This document shows positions 1 to 11,662 of a stretch of DNA of 64,000 nt, one piece after another; the first letter of the stretch is position 1; each line of letters starts with the position of its first letter. A program made the position numbers and the translations under genes. The notes under the pieces are model-generated. The model did no database searches. It was given only the letters and a program-made list of their open reading frames with translations, and was not told the origin of the DNA. Location of the stretch: the NCBI GenBank assembly GCA_905221615.1, contig CAJNDT010004535.1, positions 437,994-501,993 on the forward strand, read 5' to 3'. The DNA comes from Symbiodinium sp. CCMP2592 (taxonomy: Eukaryota; Sar; Dinophyceae; Suessiales; Symbiodiniaceae).

Positions 1-3000
1 CTGGCAGCTGCCACAGCTGCTGCATTGCAGCAGGTCAGAAACTGGCAAGACCAGCAGCATTGCAAGAAGTTGCTTCTTTGCAGCCACAGCTCAGCGACAG
101 TCAGGGAGATTCGACAAAACGCTAGCAAAAGGATCTTTCCAGAGCAGATTCCTGGCCTAGATCTGTGCTGTCCGTTCCTCCGTTGCCAATGCAGGATGCA
201 GCTGAGGACCGCTCCTGGCGTGTTAGGCCGACGAATGTTGTCTTTCGGAGCAGCCGCCTTTGCCAAGAGCCAGGGCACTGCCTTGGCCGTGTTGGGGTCG
301 AGATTGCCAGCTCAATCAGGTTTGAGTCTTCTGAGAAATGGGAGGTGCCGGGACTCGAGCAAGGTTCTGGGAAGCCTCTGAAGGGCCTGCAGCAGCAAAG
401 GTTGAACCAGTACTGAGTACTTGGACCAACATCGAAAGAGGGGTTCAGGAAGCAGGCTGCTGCAGAACCCATGAGCTGAACCTAACCTTACGCAATGGGT
501 GGTGTGCGCGGAGGGGTCGACCAGAAGGTTGCAATGTCCGTTTTCGTCGGGAGATCCTCATTTCGCCTCTCTGCTGGGCTGGCCGCAACGTGCATGAGAA
601 CGAAGACCTCATCCTAAGCGTTGCCCTGCGAGAGCAGATGTTGCAGAGGAAGCAAGTGCGATCTGAAATGACCAAGTCAATCCAACTGTTGATGTGTTTC
701 AGTGCATAGAGCCTGCTCTTGCGACTGGTCATGCGGACTGGTCATGCGGATGTTGTGCAGGCTCACGGTTGCCAAGAACTTTGACCAGCTTTGCCAAGCC
801 TTTGGCGGGGAGCCCAGCGAGTCAGCTGTGCCTGGAGCCACCAGCCCCCAGACTCGCACAGTGTCGTAAAGGCCCGGAGTTGACAGCTCAGAAGCTGATG
901 CAGCCCTTCATCCAGCTCATGAAGGCCCTTGCCTTGTGAAACTGCAGTGCGGCGGCCTGGAATTGTCGTTAGTTTGTGGGTCTGCGAATTGTGTGTAGCC
1001 CGATTGAGAGGCGAAGAGTCCCCTAGAAGAAAATCGTATGATGCTGTAGATGCTGCTGACTTTCTGAGTCTTGCTGCCACCGTCGGGGTGTCAGGCTCAG
1101 GTCCTCCTCCTCCTCCTGCTCCTCCTCCTCCTCCTCCACCTCCTCCTCCTCCTCCTCCTCCTCCTCCAAACAACACGAGAAGATTCGAACAACTCCCATG
1201 CTGACATTGCAGACCACAGCGCTTCTGATGGCATGTCGCATAGAAACTTCAGGACAACGAGCAGGAAGTGAGAAAGGAGGCCGTGAGGGTGATTGAGGCT
1301 TGTCTCAATCTGCGCGGGCCTGAAGTCACCACGTGCTGCTCCCGATACCACGTGCATGCTCCGACAAGTCTGATGTGCCCAAGAATGCAAGGCCAGAGCC
1401 TCTCACATCCGAGCAGCTCCAGCAGCACATTCTGCCAGAAGCCGAGAGGTCTCATCAAGCAACGTGCTCTCTTGCCCAGGGTGTAAGTGCACGGCGGATA
1501 AAGGTCGCATAAAAACCATGTCAGCGAATACCAGTTGAGATTCTGACCCGGGGAATCCTCTTGTACCACATACAGCAGTGCAGCTGCCAGGCCCTGGAAG
1601 GTCTGTGCCCTTGTCCCCGAACAGCCATGCAGAGGCCGCAGTTCCAGGGCTTGGGCCTGGATCCTGCACAGTCAGTGCGAGCCGCATGGGCCCCAGTTTC
1701 AAACGTCAGTACGGCGAGGAGGTGCTCCAGTGTCAGTGAAACAGCCTTTCGAGTGCCGTTGCATGAAACACCTCCGAGTGTCTGAACATTTCTTTGGTGC
1801 TTTTGGCATGAGGGGGGAGGGGACAGAGGGCGGTCTCAGTCTCGTCGGAGGCCCTGGCACAAGTCTTGGGGCCAGTGGCAAAGGCCCTCGGCCGTGATGC
1901 CTCTTGGCAAGGAAGTGGAAGTGTCTATCCAGTTCGGAGTGTAAATTGGGGAGCTTGCTTTCCAATTTTCGAGCACGGCAGGAGCCCGGTATGGTCTTTC
2001 GCTTCGTGCTCATGGTCACCTAAGGATTGAAAACTAGCTTCAATTGAAATGGAGTGCCAAGCAAAGAAAGGTCACCCAGCGACAGCTGCTGAGCGCACCC
2101 GCCATGTTCGAATTGAAGAGGATGTTGGCTTCTCTGGCATGCAACATCACCTGGTTGCATTGCAGATGGCGTGTTGATTACAAAGCACGCTCGTTTCTCT
2201 GATGGAGTTTTGTGGGCAAGTTCATGCGCCGCGCATGCCGCTTCCCCTTGTCTTGGCTCTTGGCAGGTCTGATCTCAGACCTCATGAAGGACAGATCTGC
2301 TCCCAAGGTTGAGGAAGTTTTTGGCGTGTGGGGCCTTCTAGCATTGAAGTGGAAGCTCAGAGTCTCGGCAATGTCCGAGAGTGAGGCCGGTCTCGTTTGA
2401 AGGACGAGTTCCACGACGTGCGGCTGAATATCGTGTCGCATGCCGGCCTCATCTGCGAAGTTTTGAGTGTGGATGGTCTGGATCTGTCCTCAGCCTGGGA
2501 GCGGGGCTGCAGCACGGAAATGAGAGCACTGCCATGCATTGCGTGAGAACCGATGTCTACCTGCAGCTTTGTCCAGTGATGAGTATTGAGGTCCACTCGC
2601 TCTTGCACACCGTGCAGAACCTGATCATGGACAACCACTGGCGCATCCGCCAGGGCCCGAGCGTTGCTTCCCCCAAGCAGTGAACGGAACGCCATGTTGG
2701 AGCCCTGGGAGCTTGTGGCCTGGACGCCCAGGTCAGAGCGTTGTAGAGCAAGTTCCAAAGCTCGTCACGGGCTTAGTTGGACTTGCCCCGAAGTGCCGAC
2801 GACAGCATGACTTGAATTCAGTCGAAGCTGTTCGGCATGGAGATGTTCCAGTCCAAGCTGGAGGCCAGGTCTCCCTATTGGCAGGTGTCCATGCGTAGGG
2901 TTCAGGCCCCACACTTTCGTCCAGGCACACCGTAGCTCGAGATGCATTCAAGGGTATCCAGAGTCACCAGCGTTCACAGACCCCTGCAATGCCATCTCTC

Positions 3001-4745
3001 CAAAGGGCCCTTCTAAGATCGCAATCAGCACTGCGTTGTCGCGCCGTCTCCATGCTCTCCTGGGTTGCCGGGCAAGTAGTGCTAAGCTTCGATTCTTGCT
3101 GGTTGTAAGCTCTGTCGTAAGGTTGGTGTAGCTGATTGCACGGACTCTCGGCCCGTGCTGCAGACCATCTTCCTGTCCAGCTTGCGCGACTCCGTGCACT
3201 CGGTGCGTCAGGCCTGCTGCCTGCCGTTGAAAGCATCCTAGCTCCAGGGAAGCTGCGGGACTTGCGCGCACGAGGCCGCAATACAGCACCTGAAAGAGAT
3301 TGCTGATACCTTTGGTTCTCAGTGGACCGTGGAACATCTCCTGCCCGGCCCCTAGCAGCCCGACATGGGCAAGAGCTGAAGAGTACAGTCGCAGGGTCGC
3401 ATCCCCTCAGGCCTAAGCTTGTCGAGCAGTACTCCGGCAGCGTCGGCTACGCCAACCGCGTGACCACGCCAGATCCCTGGAGCTTCGCCGACTCGCCTCG
3501 AAGGATCCTGAATCCTCTGGTCCCTGAGGCTCCACGTGCTGCCGCAAGTCTCGGGCGTGATGACGCAGAGGCCTCAGAGCCTGGCCTGGCCCCAGTCACA
3601 GCCTAGGCCCAGGCCGAGAGGGCTGTTCTTCGGTGTGCATATGCGGATGCTGACAAGATGTTGCTGAATCGCGACATGATCTCGCGGATAACAGGAAGAT
3701 CTTTCGAAGTCATCAAATGTTGCGACTGTGGACAGATGTTGAGCCTGTTGAGCATTCACACGGAGGAATCCTGCAATTCGCGGAGTGCAACGCTCCGCTT
3801 TGTCCGGGATGCCGTTCACCGTCTCACGAAGTGGAAGGCATTCTGAGCACGGAGGACCTCTTCCACCCGACCCAATGCAGTGGCCGTTCACGCCGCAGAA
3901 GTGCTGTATTGGCCGGCAATGATCAGCCGAAGATTCGTGCAACTTCAGCCCGGCATGGCTGAGTACTCGTAGTTAGTCGTAGTTCAGATGCATGACTTTT
4001 TCACCCTGCCTCTCTTGCATTTAAATTGCTGAGTTGCGCCTGCAGAACATCATAGCTGGAGCTAGAGACACATATAAACCCTGCGGTCTTCGGTTGAAAG
4101 TGGCCTCGGAGCCGACTTGGGCGCAGTTCGCCTCTCCGGACCAAGGCCCGATCAGCTTGTCCAGTACATAGTGCCCCTTCTCATCAAGGCGACGAAGGCC
4201 CAACGCTGTTGCCACTGGATTGTGCACGATGTCAACACTGCATGTTGTGTTAAAATGTGTTCAGGATAGGAAAGCTTTCCTGCAGGACACCGTGCCCAAC
4301 GTTCGCTTCTGCGCTTGTCGAACTATTATGTGGATGCCACGCCGGCTTGTTCAAGTTTGAAGGTATTTGAGGGTTCCGCGAATCCGCATTGAAGAGCCTG
4401 GGGTCCTTGATTGCTCGATGTTATGCCAATTGCGTCAAGTGCAGGAATCATCGGTAGAACTGTACAAGCCGAGATCCCGATGATTGAAAGTGTAAGGCAT
4501 GTTTTGGGGTGTGCTCCTGACCGGCATGATCAGCTAGCAGCCGTGTGACAGGATGGAGCATCACAGCCTGGGGAGCCAGACTATCACCACCACCATCAAG
4601 CCTTGTTTGCTAGAGTAACGCCCTTGGTTGACATGACGCTTGCCGTCCGTCAAAAGTCCAGGCCTTCAATCCAAGACTTCTTAGGTTGGAGCACGACCCG
4701 GACATTGACGTCCAGTACTACGCGCAGCGTGCACTGCTGCTCTGA
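1..4745 (+). CDS. Protein phosphatase 2A scaffold subunit A (PR65), partial at 5' end, about 19 mini-exons
   Basis: HEAT-repeat scaffold that holds the PP2A catalytic and B subunits. Predicted exons: 227-267 (tentative), 761-804, 872-924, 1244-1313, 1397-1440, 1642-~1692, ~1850-1905 (tentative), 2267-2289, 2403-2480, 2591-2653, 2737-2763, 2822-2863, 3164-3211, 3275-3342, 3411-3467, 3529-3564, 4146-4197, 4286-~4336, 4580-4614, 4685-4745 (TGA). Joined in phase they give PR65-like repeats: LTVAKNFDQLCQAFG, KLQDNEQEVRKEAVRVIEAC, DEFHDVRLNIVSHAGL, NLIMDNHWRIRQ, SSLRDSVHSVRQ, LKEIADTFGSQWTVEHLLP, YSGSVGYANRVTT, VPNVRFCACRTI and HDPDIDVQYYAQRALLL. The alignment with human/plant PR65 is nearly gap-free from the 761 exon on. 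Most introns (58-581 bp) start with GC, two start with GA. The N-terminal repeats must lie upstream of the window. The borders around 1700-2260 and 4337-4579 are unresolved; the family call is firm. Confidence 0.9.
724..749. repeat. Two-copy 13-bp direct repeat
   Basis: The unit ACTGGTCATGCGG occurs twice in tandem, just upstream of the PP2A-A exon that begins at 761. It lies in an intron and looks like simple local slippage. Confidence 0.6.
1102..1167. repeat. (TCC)n microsatellite inside a PP2A-A intron
   Basis: About 22 TCC units with one TGC and one ACC interruption. It lies in the 319-bp intron between the exons ending at 924 and starting at 1244. The poly-Pro, poly-Leu, poly-Gly and poly-Glu reading frames across it are repeat artefacts. 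Confidence 0.9.
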
Positions 4746-5807
4746 CCCCACCTCAGGTTTCGAAGACGTCTCTTTGCCAAGTGGAGGTTCCCTCGACAGA
4801 GTTCCTGTAGATGAACATGACATCATGAGATATGATGAGCATCACATGAGAAGCGAACAGAGTGATGACAACTCGAAGTTGCAAAGATGACCTTTGAGGT
4901 TAAGGAGACTCTCTCCAAGTCAGATGCGCCGACCATGCCTGCTTTCCACGGCTTACTCAGTTTCGTCTTCAAGAAGGCACTGTCCTACAACCCAGTGTTG
5001 AGTGTCTCCGAATCTACTGCGAACCTGACGACGACGACGATTTTTCTTGCGCACGACCTCCCGAATCATAAGTTGTCTTGGGTTAACATGCCGTGCTCAC
5101 GACGAAGCAGACGTCCAGATGTGACATGCTTACCTGTGCAAGTACCAGAGTTCAAGATTGACCGATGCGGACAATGCCCAGACGTAGGTGTCTCCACTCT
5201 TGTGGCACAACAACTTGACAACAAGCCCCGCCCTTGCGACGCAACAAACCCAAGAGATGCCTTCAACGTGCATGCTAGAAAATACAGAGCTCTGGCCAGG
5301 GGTGCGAGAAGTTCCGCGCTTGTGATCTGCAAATAGTGTCAGACTGGCCGAAAGCTTTGAGCTGTTGGTGGCCTGAAGCTTCGCTGAAGAAGTCAGGCAA
5401 GCATTTCGTCAAATGGCAGTTGCGGTTGAACATTTGAACATGTGCAGATTATCATATTCAGACTCTTGTTCACGGTCACGAGAGCCTCCAACGGCTGGAA
5501 GTCCATGCCGTGGCTGCAAACAGCCTACCGGGCAGAGGAACATAAAGCCGAGTGTAGCACATAGCGGACCGCGGCCTGCAGCCTTCTGTCTTCGTCTGTC
5601 ATCATCAGTGATCAATGCCATGATAGCCTCGGGTCATGCTGGCGGAAGTCGGTCAGTAATTGTCAGTAGCACATCTTCGAAGCAGGCGGTGGCCTCGGGA
5701 TTCTCTGGATTTTGTAGACTCTGCCTTGCCGAACGACCGCAGGGCATCTGTCTCAGGGGAAAAGCCGAGAAGAGTTGCTGAACAATCCTCACACGGGATT
5801 TTCGCAG

Positions 5808-5865
5808 CTTCATACTTGCGAAGTGTATGGATAGACCTTCATACTTGCGAAGTGTATGGATAGAC
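5808..5865. repeat. Tandem duplication of a 29-bp near-palindromic unit
   Basis: Two exact 29-bp copies beginning CTTCATACTTGCGAAG. Each contains an imperfect inverted repeat (CATACTT...AAGTGTATG) that could form a small hairpin. Confidence 0.85.
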
Positions 5866-7139
5866 CTGTGGTTCACCTTCTCTCAGTCTCAACGGTCTCA
5901 ACGTCTCAATTCACATCCCTCCGAACTGCAGTGGAAGTGGAGTGCTTGCGCGAGTGCATGCTGCGCGACGGACGAGAGCGAAGAAAACGTGGAGAGCACG
6001 GCCATTCAAGAGGATCGGGGCCAATGAGGTGACACGGATGACAGCTTGCACATCCTTACCGTCGACCGCTCCGGCTCTCCTGCAGCTGCCCTTTATGGAC
6101 ACTCCAAGACCGCCAAGACCTGTTCAAGTCCGAGCAGCATGCAGCTTCAAGCTTTGGAACTGCAGTTAGAGATGCTGTCTTGAAGCGAGGATTTTCTATC
6201 TCAAGCCCACGGGAAGTGGAATAAGTGGACCAGCTCGGTCGGCTGTGTTTTATGCCGCTATGGTGGTTTGCAGGTGCCAGGTCGAGCCAAAGCTGGACCG
6301 TTGGAGTGTCGAAGAGCTTCCTGCTTGTAAGCCTCAGACTGAGGGTAGCAGCCTCGGCTAGAACGGTGTGGAAAGCTGTAAACAGTCACATGAAATATGT
6401 AGAACGCCGCGCAGGACCTCACTGGGATCACCAACACGGGGGCAGGCCGGACCAAGCAAGTCTTCCGCTCTGATGATGCACTCAGCCTCCGGCAGACAAC
6501 TCGCACGATAACCTACGCAAAAGCCTAAGCCGAAGGCTTGAATGACAGCGATATGTTGTCGTTGGCTGTCATGGCGAGGCGCATCTGGGTCTCCTCGCCG
6601 ACGAGGTGCCAAGTGACAGTGGGTCCATGTTTTGGTCTCTCACTCCCTCTCCCCTCCAGTCCCCTCTCTCTCTCTCTCTGTCTCTGCCTCTCTCCCCCTT
6701 CGCATGGAGATTTACAAGACTCGAGCAAATTCCTGTAGAAGTTGCTTAAATTGGGGTTTCTTGCAAAATGTCGCTGCCGGCTGTTCAAGAGGCACAAGCT
6801 GCAACGCAGCGCAAGCAGCGTGATTGGCGGCCACTTCCGACTTGGCAAAAGGCAGCGGATTTCGATTCGATTTGCGAGTTGCTGATTCACCCTTTGCAAC
6901 ATCCGTTGCGGAAATGTTGCCTGATGGTGGTTCTTGCAAATCTAAATGCATTGTAGCTGATCTCTGTCGGCACTTCGAAGCCTAAACCTGAAACCGGAGC
7001 TGAAGCAGTCGCACATGTCAAAGATCGCAAAACGGCTGCGATCCGCGGCCGTAGCCTCCAGCCAGGTCTCGATGGCCTTTCATGACTGGAAGCACAGCTT
7101 CTTGGCCACCACGGATGAGGCGCAGAGAGACGGCTCCAC

Positions 7140-7310
7140 TCCACGGATCTCCACGGTCTCGAGAGATGAGTTGCCGCTTGCCCGTCGTCAGGCGTTCATC
7201 CGCTCCGAGATCAACGGCCGACGAAGCAGACGAATTGTGCGCCGTTGCAGACATGCTGCTAACGAAATTTTTCGACCCCTTCACGTCTACTTCGCATTGG
7301 ACAGAGGTAC
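7140..7310 (+). other. Exon-like open stretch, unrecognised
   Basis: One frame reads without stops through an acidic then aromatic stretch including DEADELCAVADMLL and FFDPFTSTSHWTE. It is followed by a reasonable donor (GAG|GTACTT) at about 7307. The opposite strand is also open over this region, so coding status is uncertain. No family was recognised. Confidence 0.2.
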
Positions 7311-8049
7311 TTTCCGCTTTCTTCTGTGCGGACGCTGTAGGAGCCCCCCGATGACCTCGGAAACACCGCCCCAGGAATACGAAGTCGTCAAACGCGTACT
7401 TGGCAGGAGGGGCCCTCTGGGCTTTCTGGTGCGAAGATGGCATTCGCCACAGTGCCACTCCTCTTGAGGACATTTCCCTTGCTCCGCACAGCTCCAAGCT
7501 GAAACCGTTTGGCGGCTGTGCCTTGTGCAGTCTGTCATGAGAGGACTCCCAGCACTATGCGCAAGCTTGTCGGTCGTTTGGCATCAACCACTACCTTCTT
7601 TGGGGCGCAGGTGCCATTCGCCTTCTCACACTATGTGTGGTCCCTTTCTCGTTCTCCGTCAGGAATACCTTTGGAGGGCTGGGCAGCGGACTGAGATTCA
7701 GCCAGCACTTCTGGAAGCACGCGCCCCTGCTGTGAAGGGTCTGGGGTAGAAATGCCCCAACGGTGTGTGGTACACATCATGAGGCTCTTAGGTTGGGAAG
7801 AATGGCAAGTATCGCCATACGCAGCTCCTGCTGTGGTGCGGTGCATACTTTGTGCTCGAGTCCGATGTTTTACAGGATCGTGGATTCAAATTCCCATACA
7901 TAGACCACTCTAGCTTTCAAAAAATTGCATCGATGCAGTACTTGAGGGAAAGCACGTTGGCAGTCCAGCTGAATCCCCCCAGTACACGGGGGGAAGCGTC
8001 GTGGTCCTGAATTCCGCAGGTATTTGTGCAAGAGCATTTCGGCTGTGGC

Positions 8050-8150
8050 CCTGGAAACCAGAGGAGACCATCAGGAGACCAGGGCACCACTGGGATACCA
8101 ACGGGAGGCTACCGGGAGACTACCGGGAGAGCACTGGGAGACTAGAGACC
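8050..8150. repeat. Degenerate short tandem repeat (GGGAGACTA-like)
   Basis: Repeated variants of ACCGGGAGACT and CACTGGGA are crowded into about 100 bp upstream of the array. This looks like a decayed minisatellite in non-coding DNA. Confidence 0.5.
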
Positions 8151-8797
8151 GCATGCGTCACGTTCTCCTCCTCCTGAAGCCGTGCGACGTCGCCCATCCT
8201 GTGAGGTTGATTCAATCTGCAGATATGTTAGCATTTGAGTCGGGAGGTATTGGTTTCAGGTCTAGTTGTCTTGCAGGTTTCGCCGTTACAGAACAACTGA
8301 CTCGCCTGCAAATGTGCTTGAACTTCACTGCATGGTTCTTGGCTGACAAGGTTCTTTGGATGGCTGGACGCGATCCCTGGTCATTCTGGCTGGGGCCTTG
8401 CAGCTACCGTCATCGTGGCCACAGCAGATGCCTGTTTCCTTGCAGCAGAGAGCTTACGATTGCGGTCTTGTAACTAGTTTATCACCTCCAGTTGACTGGA
8501 GCCAAAGCCCCCGACATACTGGCGAATATACCTTCTCCTGCCTGGTCAAATTGAAAGTGTAGTTTACGGTTGTTACCGTATGAATCTTCCACTGCCATGT
8601 GGCAGGTCTGATGCCTGGCTGCTGCCGGTTTGGCTGGTCAGGCTTCGGATGGGGTGGTTTACAGACGTTGACGCATCCTCTAGATGCTGGTTTGTTCAGG
8701 TTTGGGATCTGGAACGTCACAGGCTGCAGGTGCACCTTGTGAGTGAAGTGAGTTGTTGCAGCTGCTGGGCTCATTGCTGCTCGGCCTCACTGGCACC

Positions 8798-9268
8798 ATG
8801 AATCGCCGTGCTGGATCTGGATTTCTGGTGCTGGGCGCCCTGGCCTACATGGCCTGGGGCCCAAGCTTCACCGGATCCGCACTGAAGGGCTGCAGGCCGG
8901 AGGGCGCCGTGGTGCGCATGGCTGGCTCCAAGTGGGTGAACGAGGATGATCCTGAGATGTCTCACCCTAGCGGCCTGTATGTCCTTCCGTTGAAGCCGGC
9001 GAAGAAGACCGAGAGCTACACCTACACCTGGAAGAAGAACGAGAAGGGTGAGCTGGAGGAGTACGCAGGATACGTCAAGGCCGGGAGATAGAATTGCAGG
9101 GAGAGGGGGCGCGGGGAATCTGGGGCTGAATCTTGTCCTCGTTTGAAAGCACGAAAACATCAGGTGCCGTTCAAGGGCGAGGAGCGAGCCGCCGCCTACT
9201 ACACCCAGCGCAAGGGCAACGGATGCTGGGACCACTGGGGCAAAAGCGGCGAGGGAGAGGCAGTCTGA
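8798..9268 (+). CDS. Tandem-array gene, copy 1: 126-aa probable plastid-targeted protein of unknown family
   Basis: Exon 1 is 8798-9073 (92 codons), the intron 9074-9163 (GT-AG, 90 bp) and exon 2 9164-9268 (34 codons, TGA). The join is in phase 0, giving AGY|VPFKGEERAAAYY. The intron has an early in-frame stop, so reading through would truncate the protein after YVKAGR. Residues 1-8 are polar/basic (MNRRAGSG), 9-21 hydrophobic (FLVLGALAYMAWG), then PSFTGS and a stretch ending VVRMAG. That resembles the signal-peptide plus transit-peptide layout of dinoflagellate plastid proteins (inference). The predicted mature part of about 84 residues is charged, with many Lys, Glu, Tyr and Trp and one late Cys (GNGCWDHWG). 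I do not recognise the family. An AG about 38 bp upstream (TTGTTGCAG at about 8760) could be a spliced-leader acceptor. Confidence 0.85.
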
Positions 9269-9582
9269 GCTGAGGACTATGTCTTCCATCTCGGTTTACG
9301 GGGTAAGATCGCTCATCTTTGCATGAGTGACTTGTACAAAGCTCAGCTTGTTTTTAGAGGAAGCCCGTTCCAGGGGCTTGTCTCTTTCTGACAGCCGTAC
9401 ACCGGCATGTGCCGACACGGACCAGAAGGCCAGACGTCCAAGCAGTGTTGTCAATGACGCAGCCGTCTGACGCGGCCAACTGATTTTCTGCTGTTTCATG
9501 GCCTGCACGATGTACTTGGTTGGCATCTGCATCGCAGTTTTTAGGCTCGGCGCTGCTTGCTTTGCCGTTCTTCGATCCCGCC
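9269..9582. repeat. Array spacer type A, first copy
   Basis: This 314-bp intergenic spacer follows copy 1 and recurs almost identically after copy 3. It begins GCTGAGGACTATGTC and ends in a pyrimidine-rich TTTTTAG about 40 bp before the next ATG, a good trans-splice acceptor candidate. No gene is supported inside it; reading frames across it are shadows. Confidence 0.85.
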
Positions 9583-10051
9583 ATGAATCGCCGTGCTGGA
9601 TCTGGATTTCTGGTGCTGGGCGCCCTGGCCTACATGGCCTGGGGCCCAAGCTTCACCGGATCCGCACTGAAGGGCTGCAGGCCGGAGGGCGCCGTGGTGC
9701 GCATGGCTGGCTCCAAGTGGGTGAACGAGGATGATCCTGAGATGTCTCACCCTAGCGGCCTGTATGTCCTTCCGTTGAAGCCGGCGAAGAAGACCGAGAG
9801 CTACACCTACACCTGGAAGAAGAACGAGAAGGGTGAGCTGGAGGAGTACGCAGGATACGTCAAGGCCGGGAGATAGAATTGCAGGGAGAGGGGGCGCCGG
9901 GAATCTGGGGCTGAATCTTGTCCGTTTGAAAGCACGAAAACATCAGGTGCCGTTCAAGGGCGAGGAGCGAGCCGCCGCCTACTACACCCAGCGCAAGGGC
10001 AACGGATGCTGGGACCACTGGGGCAAAAGCGGCGAGGGAGAGGCAGTCTGA
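9583..10051 (+). CDS. Tandem-array gene, copy 2
   Basis: Exon 1 is 9583-9858, the intron 9859-9946 and exon 2 9947-10051 (TGA). The predicted 126-aa protein is identical to copy 1. The intron is 88 bp, 2 bp shorter than in the other copies because of a deletion in its TCCTCGTTTG segment. A longer in-frame N-terminus exists upstream but has no ATG, so the ATG of MNRRAG is the supported start. A candidate trans-splice acceptor, TTTTTAG, ends at about 9543. Confidence 0.85.
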
Positions 10052-10406
10052 GCACCGACTGCCCCCTCTGTACATCGCAAGCACGCCCGTGGCAGCATGA
10101 CAAATGAGTCAGTGCTATAGATCCAAATTTCACACATGTCTTGCGTGCTCTTGATTTAGTATTCCCCTGCAGTGTTGTGCTTGCCCGGCGGATAGGAGAT
10201 CCTGGCAAGGGTTTGTTCCGCATCTTTATGCTGAAGAAACACTTCCGACAGGTCTTTCAGCCGCACGGGCTACGTTTGGTTGTCTGTCATGTTTCTTTCG
10301 GGCGGTAGTGTGAGTGTGGCATGTACGCATGTGTACGTTCTCTGCCACGTGCTGCAATACGAGTTGGCTCCAAGTCGGCCACCCCTCCTGCCAATCCTAA
10401 GCTAAG
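10052..10406. repeat. Array spacer type B, first copy
   Basis: This 355-bp spacer starts GCACCGACTGCCCCC and differs completely from spacer A. It recurs after copy 4. It ends CCAATCCTAAGCTAAG directly before the ATG, giving AG acceptor candidates within 10 bp of the start codon. Confidence 0.85.
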
Positions 10407-10877
10407 ATGAACCGCCGTGCTGGATCTGGATTTCTGGTGCTGGGCGCCCTGGCCTACATGGCCTGGGGCCCAAGCTTCACCGGATCCGCACTGAAGGGCT
10501 GCAGGCCGGAGGGCGCCGTGGTGCGCATGGCTGGCTCCAAGTGGGTGAACGAGGATGATCCTGAGATGTCTCACCCTAGCGGCCTGTATGTCCTTCCGTT
10601 GAAGCCGGCGAAGAAGACCGAGAGCTACACCTACACCTGGAAGAAGAACGAGAAGGGTGAGCTGGAGGAGTACGCAGGATACGTCAAGGCCGGGAGATAG
10701 AATTGCAGGGAGAGGGGGCGCCGGGAATCTGGGGCTGAATCTTGTCCTCGTTTGAAAGCACGAAAACATCAGGTGCCGTTCAAGGGCGAGGAGCGAGCCG
10801 CCGCCTACTACACCCAGCGCAAGGGCAACGGATGCTGGGACCACTGGGGCAAAAGCGGCGAGGGAGAGGCAGTCTGA
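10407..10877 (+). CDS. Tandem-array gene, copy 3
   Basis: Exon 1 is 10407-10682, the GT-AG intron 10683-10772 and exon 2 10773-10877 (TGA). The protein is identical to copies 1 and 2. Its start region reads ATGAACCGC rather than ATGAATCGC; copy 5 shares this silent change. It is preceded by spacer B and followed by spacer A. Confidence 0.85.
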
Positions 10878-11191
10878 GCTGAGGACTATGTCTTCCATCT
10901 CGGTTTACGGGGTAAGATCGCTCATCTTTGCATGAGTGACTTGTACAAAGCTCAGCTTGTTTTTAGAGGAAGCCCGTTCCAGGGGCTTGTCTCTTTCTGA
11001 CAGCCGTACACCGGCATGTGCCGACACGGACCAGAAGGCCAGACGTCCAAGCAGTGTTGTCAATGACGCAGCCGTCTGACGCGGCCAACTGATTTTCTGC
11101 TGTTTCATGGCCTGCACGATGTACTTGGTTGGCATCTGCATCGCAGTTTTTAGGCTCGGCGCTGCTTGCTTTGCCGTTCTTCGATCCCGCC
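10878..11191. repeat. Array spacer type A, second copy
   Basis: This spacer is 314 bp, the same length and essentially the same sequence as 9269-9582. Together with the other repeats it shows that a two-gene block was duplicated. Confidence 0.85.
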
Positions 11192-11662
11192 ATGAATCGC
11201 CGTGCTGGATCTGGATTTCTGGTGCTGGGCGCCCTGGCCTACATGGCCTGGGGCCCAAGCTTCACCGGATCCGCACTGAAGGGCTGCAGGCCGGAGGGCG
11301 CCGTGGTGCGCATGGCTGGCTCCAAGTGGGTGAACGAGGATGATCCTGAGATGTCTCACCCTAGCGGCCTGTATGTCCTTCCGTTGAAGCCGGCGAAGAA
11401 GACCGAGAGCTACACCTACACCTGGAAGAAGGACGAGAAGGGTGAGCTGGAGGAGTACGCAGGATACGTCAAGGCCGGGAGATAGAATTGCAGGGAGAGG
11501 GGGCGCCGGGAATCTGGGGCTGAGTCTTGTCCTCGTTTGAAAGCACGAAAACATCAGGTGCCGTTCAAGGGCGAGGAGCGAGCCGCCGCCTACTACACCC
11601 AGCGCAAGGGCAACGGATGCTGGGACCACTGGGGCAAAAGCGGCGAGGGAGAGGCAGTCTGA
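11192..11662 (+). CDS. Tandem-array gene, copy 4
   Basis: Exon 1 is 11192-11467, the intron 11468-11557 and exon 2 11558-11662 (TGA). The product is the same 126 residues except Asn81 to Asp (KKDEKG). Upstream is spacer A with the TTTTTAG acceptor candidate, downstream spacer B. Confidence 0.85.

Larger units (their letters stand above)
4746..8750. other. 4-kb interval without a recognised gene
   Basis: No family could be recognised on either strand between the PP2A-A stop and the tandem array. It holds a 2 x 29-bp repeat (5808-5865), a CT-rich tract (about 6640-6700), one weak exon-like stretch (about 7140-7310) and a degenerate GGGAGACTA-type repeat (about 8050-8150). Spliced exons with little similarity to known proteins could still be present. 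Confidence 0.5.

Noticed and set aside
763-1241. Poly-Gly, poly-Pro, poly-Leu and poly-Glu frames
   Set aside because: They come from the (TCC)n repeat inside a PP2A-A intron.
9520-9582. Longer N-terminus for array copies 2 and 4
   Set aside because: The extension has no ATG, only a TTG. It crosses the TTTTTAG acceptor candidate and is absent from copies with spacer B.
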